Below, one piece after another: positions 62,956 through 64,000 of a stretch of DNA of 64,000 nucleotides. This DNA is from Ctena decussata (Eukaryota > Mollusca > Bivalvia > Lucinida > Lucinidae). The notes under the pieces were generated by a model, which searched no databases, was not told the origin of the DNA, and saw nothing but the letters and a program-made list of their open reading frames with translations. Made by a program: the position numbers and the translations under genes. Numbering within the stretch: position 1 is the stretch's first letter; each line of letters opens with the position of its first letter. The stretch is taken from the NCBI GenBank assembly GCA_963989385.1, contig OZ022501.1, forward strand, positions 23,708,102 through 23,772,101. Direction: 5' to 3'.

Positions 62956-64000
62956 CAAGCGCCCGTTCTGACTCACCAAGTGGGTTATGCTTAGCTGCTT
63001 GGGAGGAGGAGATGGAAAATGATGAGGACAGAGTTTTCATTCTTAATGGCCTGCGTAATGGGTTTGACATCATTGACTCAGAGGCTTGTCCAGAAGTTGT
63101 GCAGTGTGAGAATCATAAGTCAGCAAGGCCAGGCAGTCCATATTACAAGGCGGCAACAGCTCAGGTATTAAAAGAGATTGAAATGGGCAACTATAAAGTT
63201 GTTGCGGATCCACCTGACATTATCAGTCCAATGGGTGTTATCCCAAAACTGGATGGTGGTGTCAGGCTGATTCATGACTGTTCTCAGCCTGAAGGCCTTG
63301 CGGTCAATGACTATTGCACTGCTGACTGGAAACAAAAATTCTCCAGGGTTGATGATGCTGCCAAGCTGGTTACACCAGGTTGTTTTATGGCAAAAGTTGA
63401 CTTAAAGCAGGCTTATAGGTCAGTTCCAATAAGCGAGCACAGCCAGAAAGTCACTGGCCTTAAATGGCAATTTCATAATCGAACGGTCTATCTCCAAGAT
63501 ACGAAGCTCTGTTTTTGGCTCCAGGCTGGCGCCTGGCATTTTCCATCGCCTCACTCAAGCGGTAAGGCGTATGCTCAAACGTCGTGGACTTAAAGCCACT
63601 GTTGTGTATTTAGATGACTTCTTTATAAAGGCAGATACTTTTGCAGAGTGTGTTCATGCATTGAACACAGTGATTTTTCTCTTGAGAAAGCTAGGTTTTC
63701 AAATCAACTGGAACAAAGTGGTCGACCCTACCACGAAACTCACCTTTCTTGGGATAGAAATTGACTCAACAGAAATGTGTTTGAGGCTACCTGAAGAAAA
63801 GCTCTTTCAGGTTAGGCAAGAATTATCTTTATTTGTTGCCCGAAGGCGGGCCTCAAAAAAGCAACTTCAGTCCCTTGCAGGGAAGCTTAACTTTTGCGCA
63901 AGCGTAGTTTATGGCGGCAGAGTATATTCGCGCCGAATCATAGATGCGCTAAATAGGCTTAAGGCGGATAATCACAAAATGATGCTAACTGGCGGCATCA
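62943..64000 (+). pseudogene. DIRS-like reverse transcriptase/RNase H, one frameshift, cut by window end
   Basis: The frame is open upstream of the first ATG (63012), through WEEEMENDEDRVFILNGLRN. It overlaps the end of Gag, so translation may start by reinitiation or frameshift. RT motifs: SPMGVIPKLDGGVRLIHDCS, FMAKVDLKQAYRSVPI (motif A) and, after the break, VVYLDDFFIKADTF (catalytic YLDD, 63607-63618). Then FLGIEIDSTEMCLRLPEEKL and LAGKLNFCASVVYGGRVYSR, entering RNase H. The frame changes in the T run at 63512-63516, where one T too many shifts the reading. Either a true mutation or a homopolymer base error. The tyrosine recombinase expected downstream is outside the window. Confidence 0.85.

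Overview
This window looks like AT-rich, repeat-saturated animal DNA, most likely from a bivalve mollusc. That is an inference. It rests on four modular tandem-repeat elements of the kind described in clams and oysters, on tRNA-derived SINEs ending in short tetranucleotide tails, and on many CR1/jockey-like LINE fragments. I see no complete host gene. The one good host-exon candidate is a signal-peptide exon at 7.2 kb on the minus strand, ending in a strong splice donor.

Layout. 0-1.5 kb: higher-order GATA satellite. 2.1-3.5 kb: degenerate minisatellite. 3.8-5.5 kb: broken LINE (minus). 5.5-6.3 kb: ~255-bp tandem repeat. 6.5-22.5 kb: a patchwork of SINEs with intact target-site duplications (TSDs), LINE 3' ends, inverted-repeat MITEs and tandem arrays. 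24.1-40.15 kb: a ~16-kb inverted-repeat (foldback) structure, the most striking part of the window. Its ends are ~590-bp inverted copies of each other. Inside are about 40 copies of an AT-rich palindrome (perfect consensus 34 bp), each with a G-run on one side and a C-run on the other. Nested in it are a second ~5-kb foldback element with a 9-bp TSD (24.8-29.8 kb), a hAT-like MITE (33.8 kb) and a CR1-like LINE with an unbroken 692-codon reverse transcriptase (35.8-38.6 kb).

40.2-49 kb: LINE fragment, two Helitron/pearl-like elements with ~150-bp arrays, a 128-bp palindromic MITE and an 875-bp hAT MITE with a perfect 8-bp TSD. 49.66-56.2 kb: a ~6.6-kb unit bounded by 25-bp perfect inverted repeats and TA, filled with hairpin repeats, a ~199-bp tandem array and a LINE with a 5' inversion. 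58.1-60.2 kb: a third pearl-like array carrying two TA-flanked MITEs. 61.7 kb to the end: a DIRS-like (tyrosine-recombinase) retrotransposon with Gag and RT, cut off by the window edge and carrying one frameshift.

The window is best read as a record of nested insertions. Undamaged array units act as built-in empty sites, so several TSDs can be verified from this sequence alone. The 16-kb palindrome array has no recognisable transposase and is the best candidate for something undescribed.
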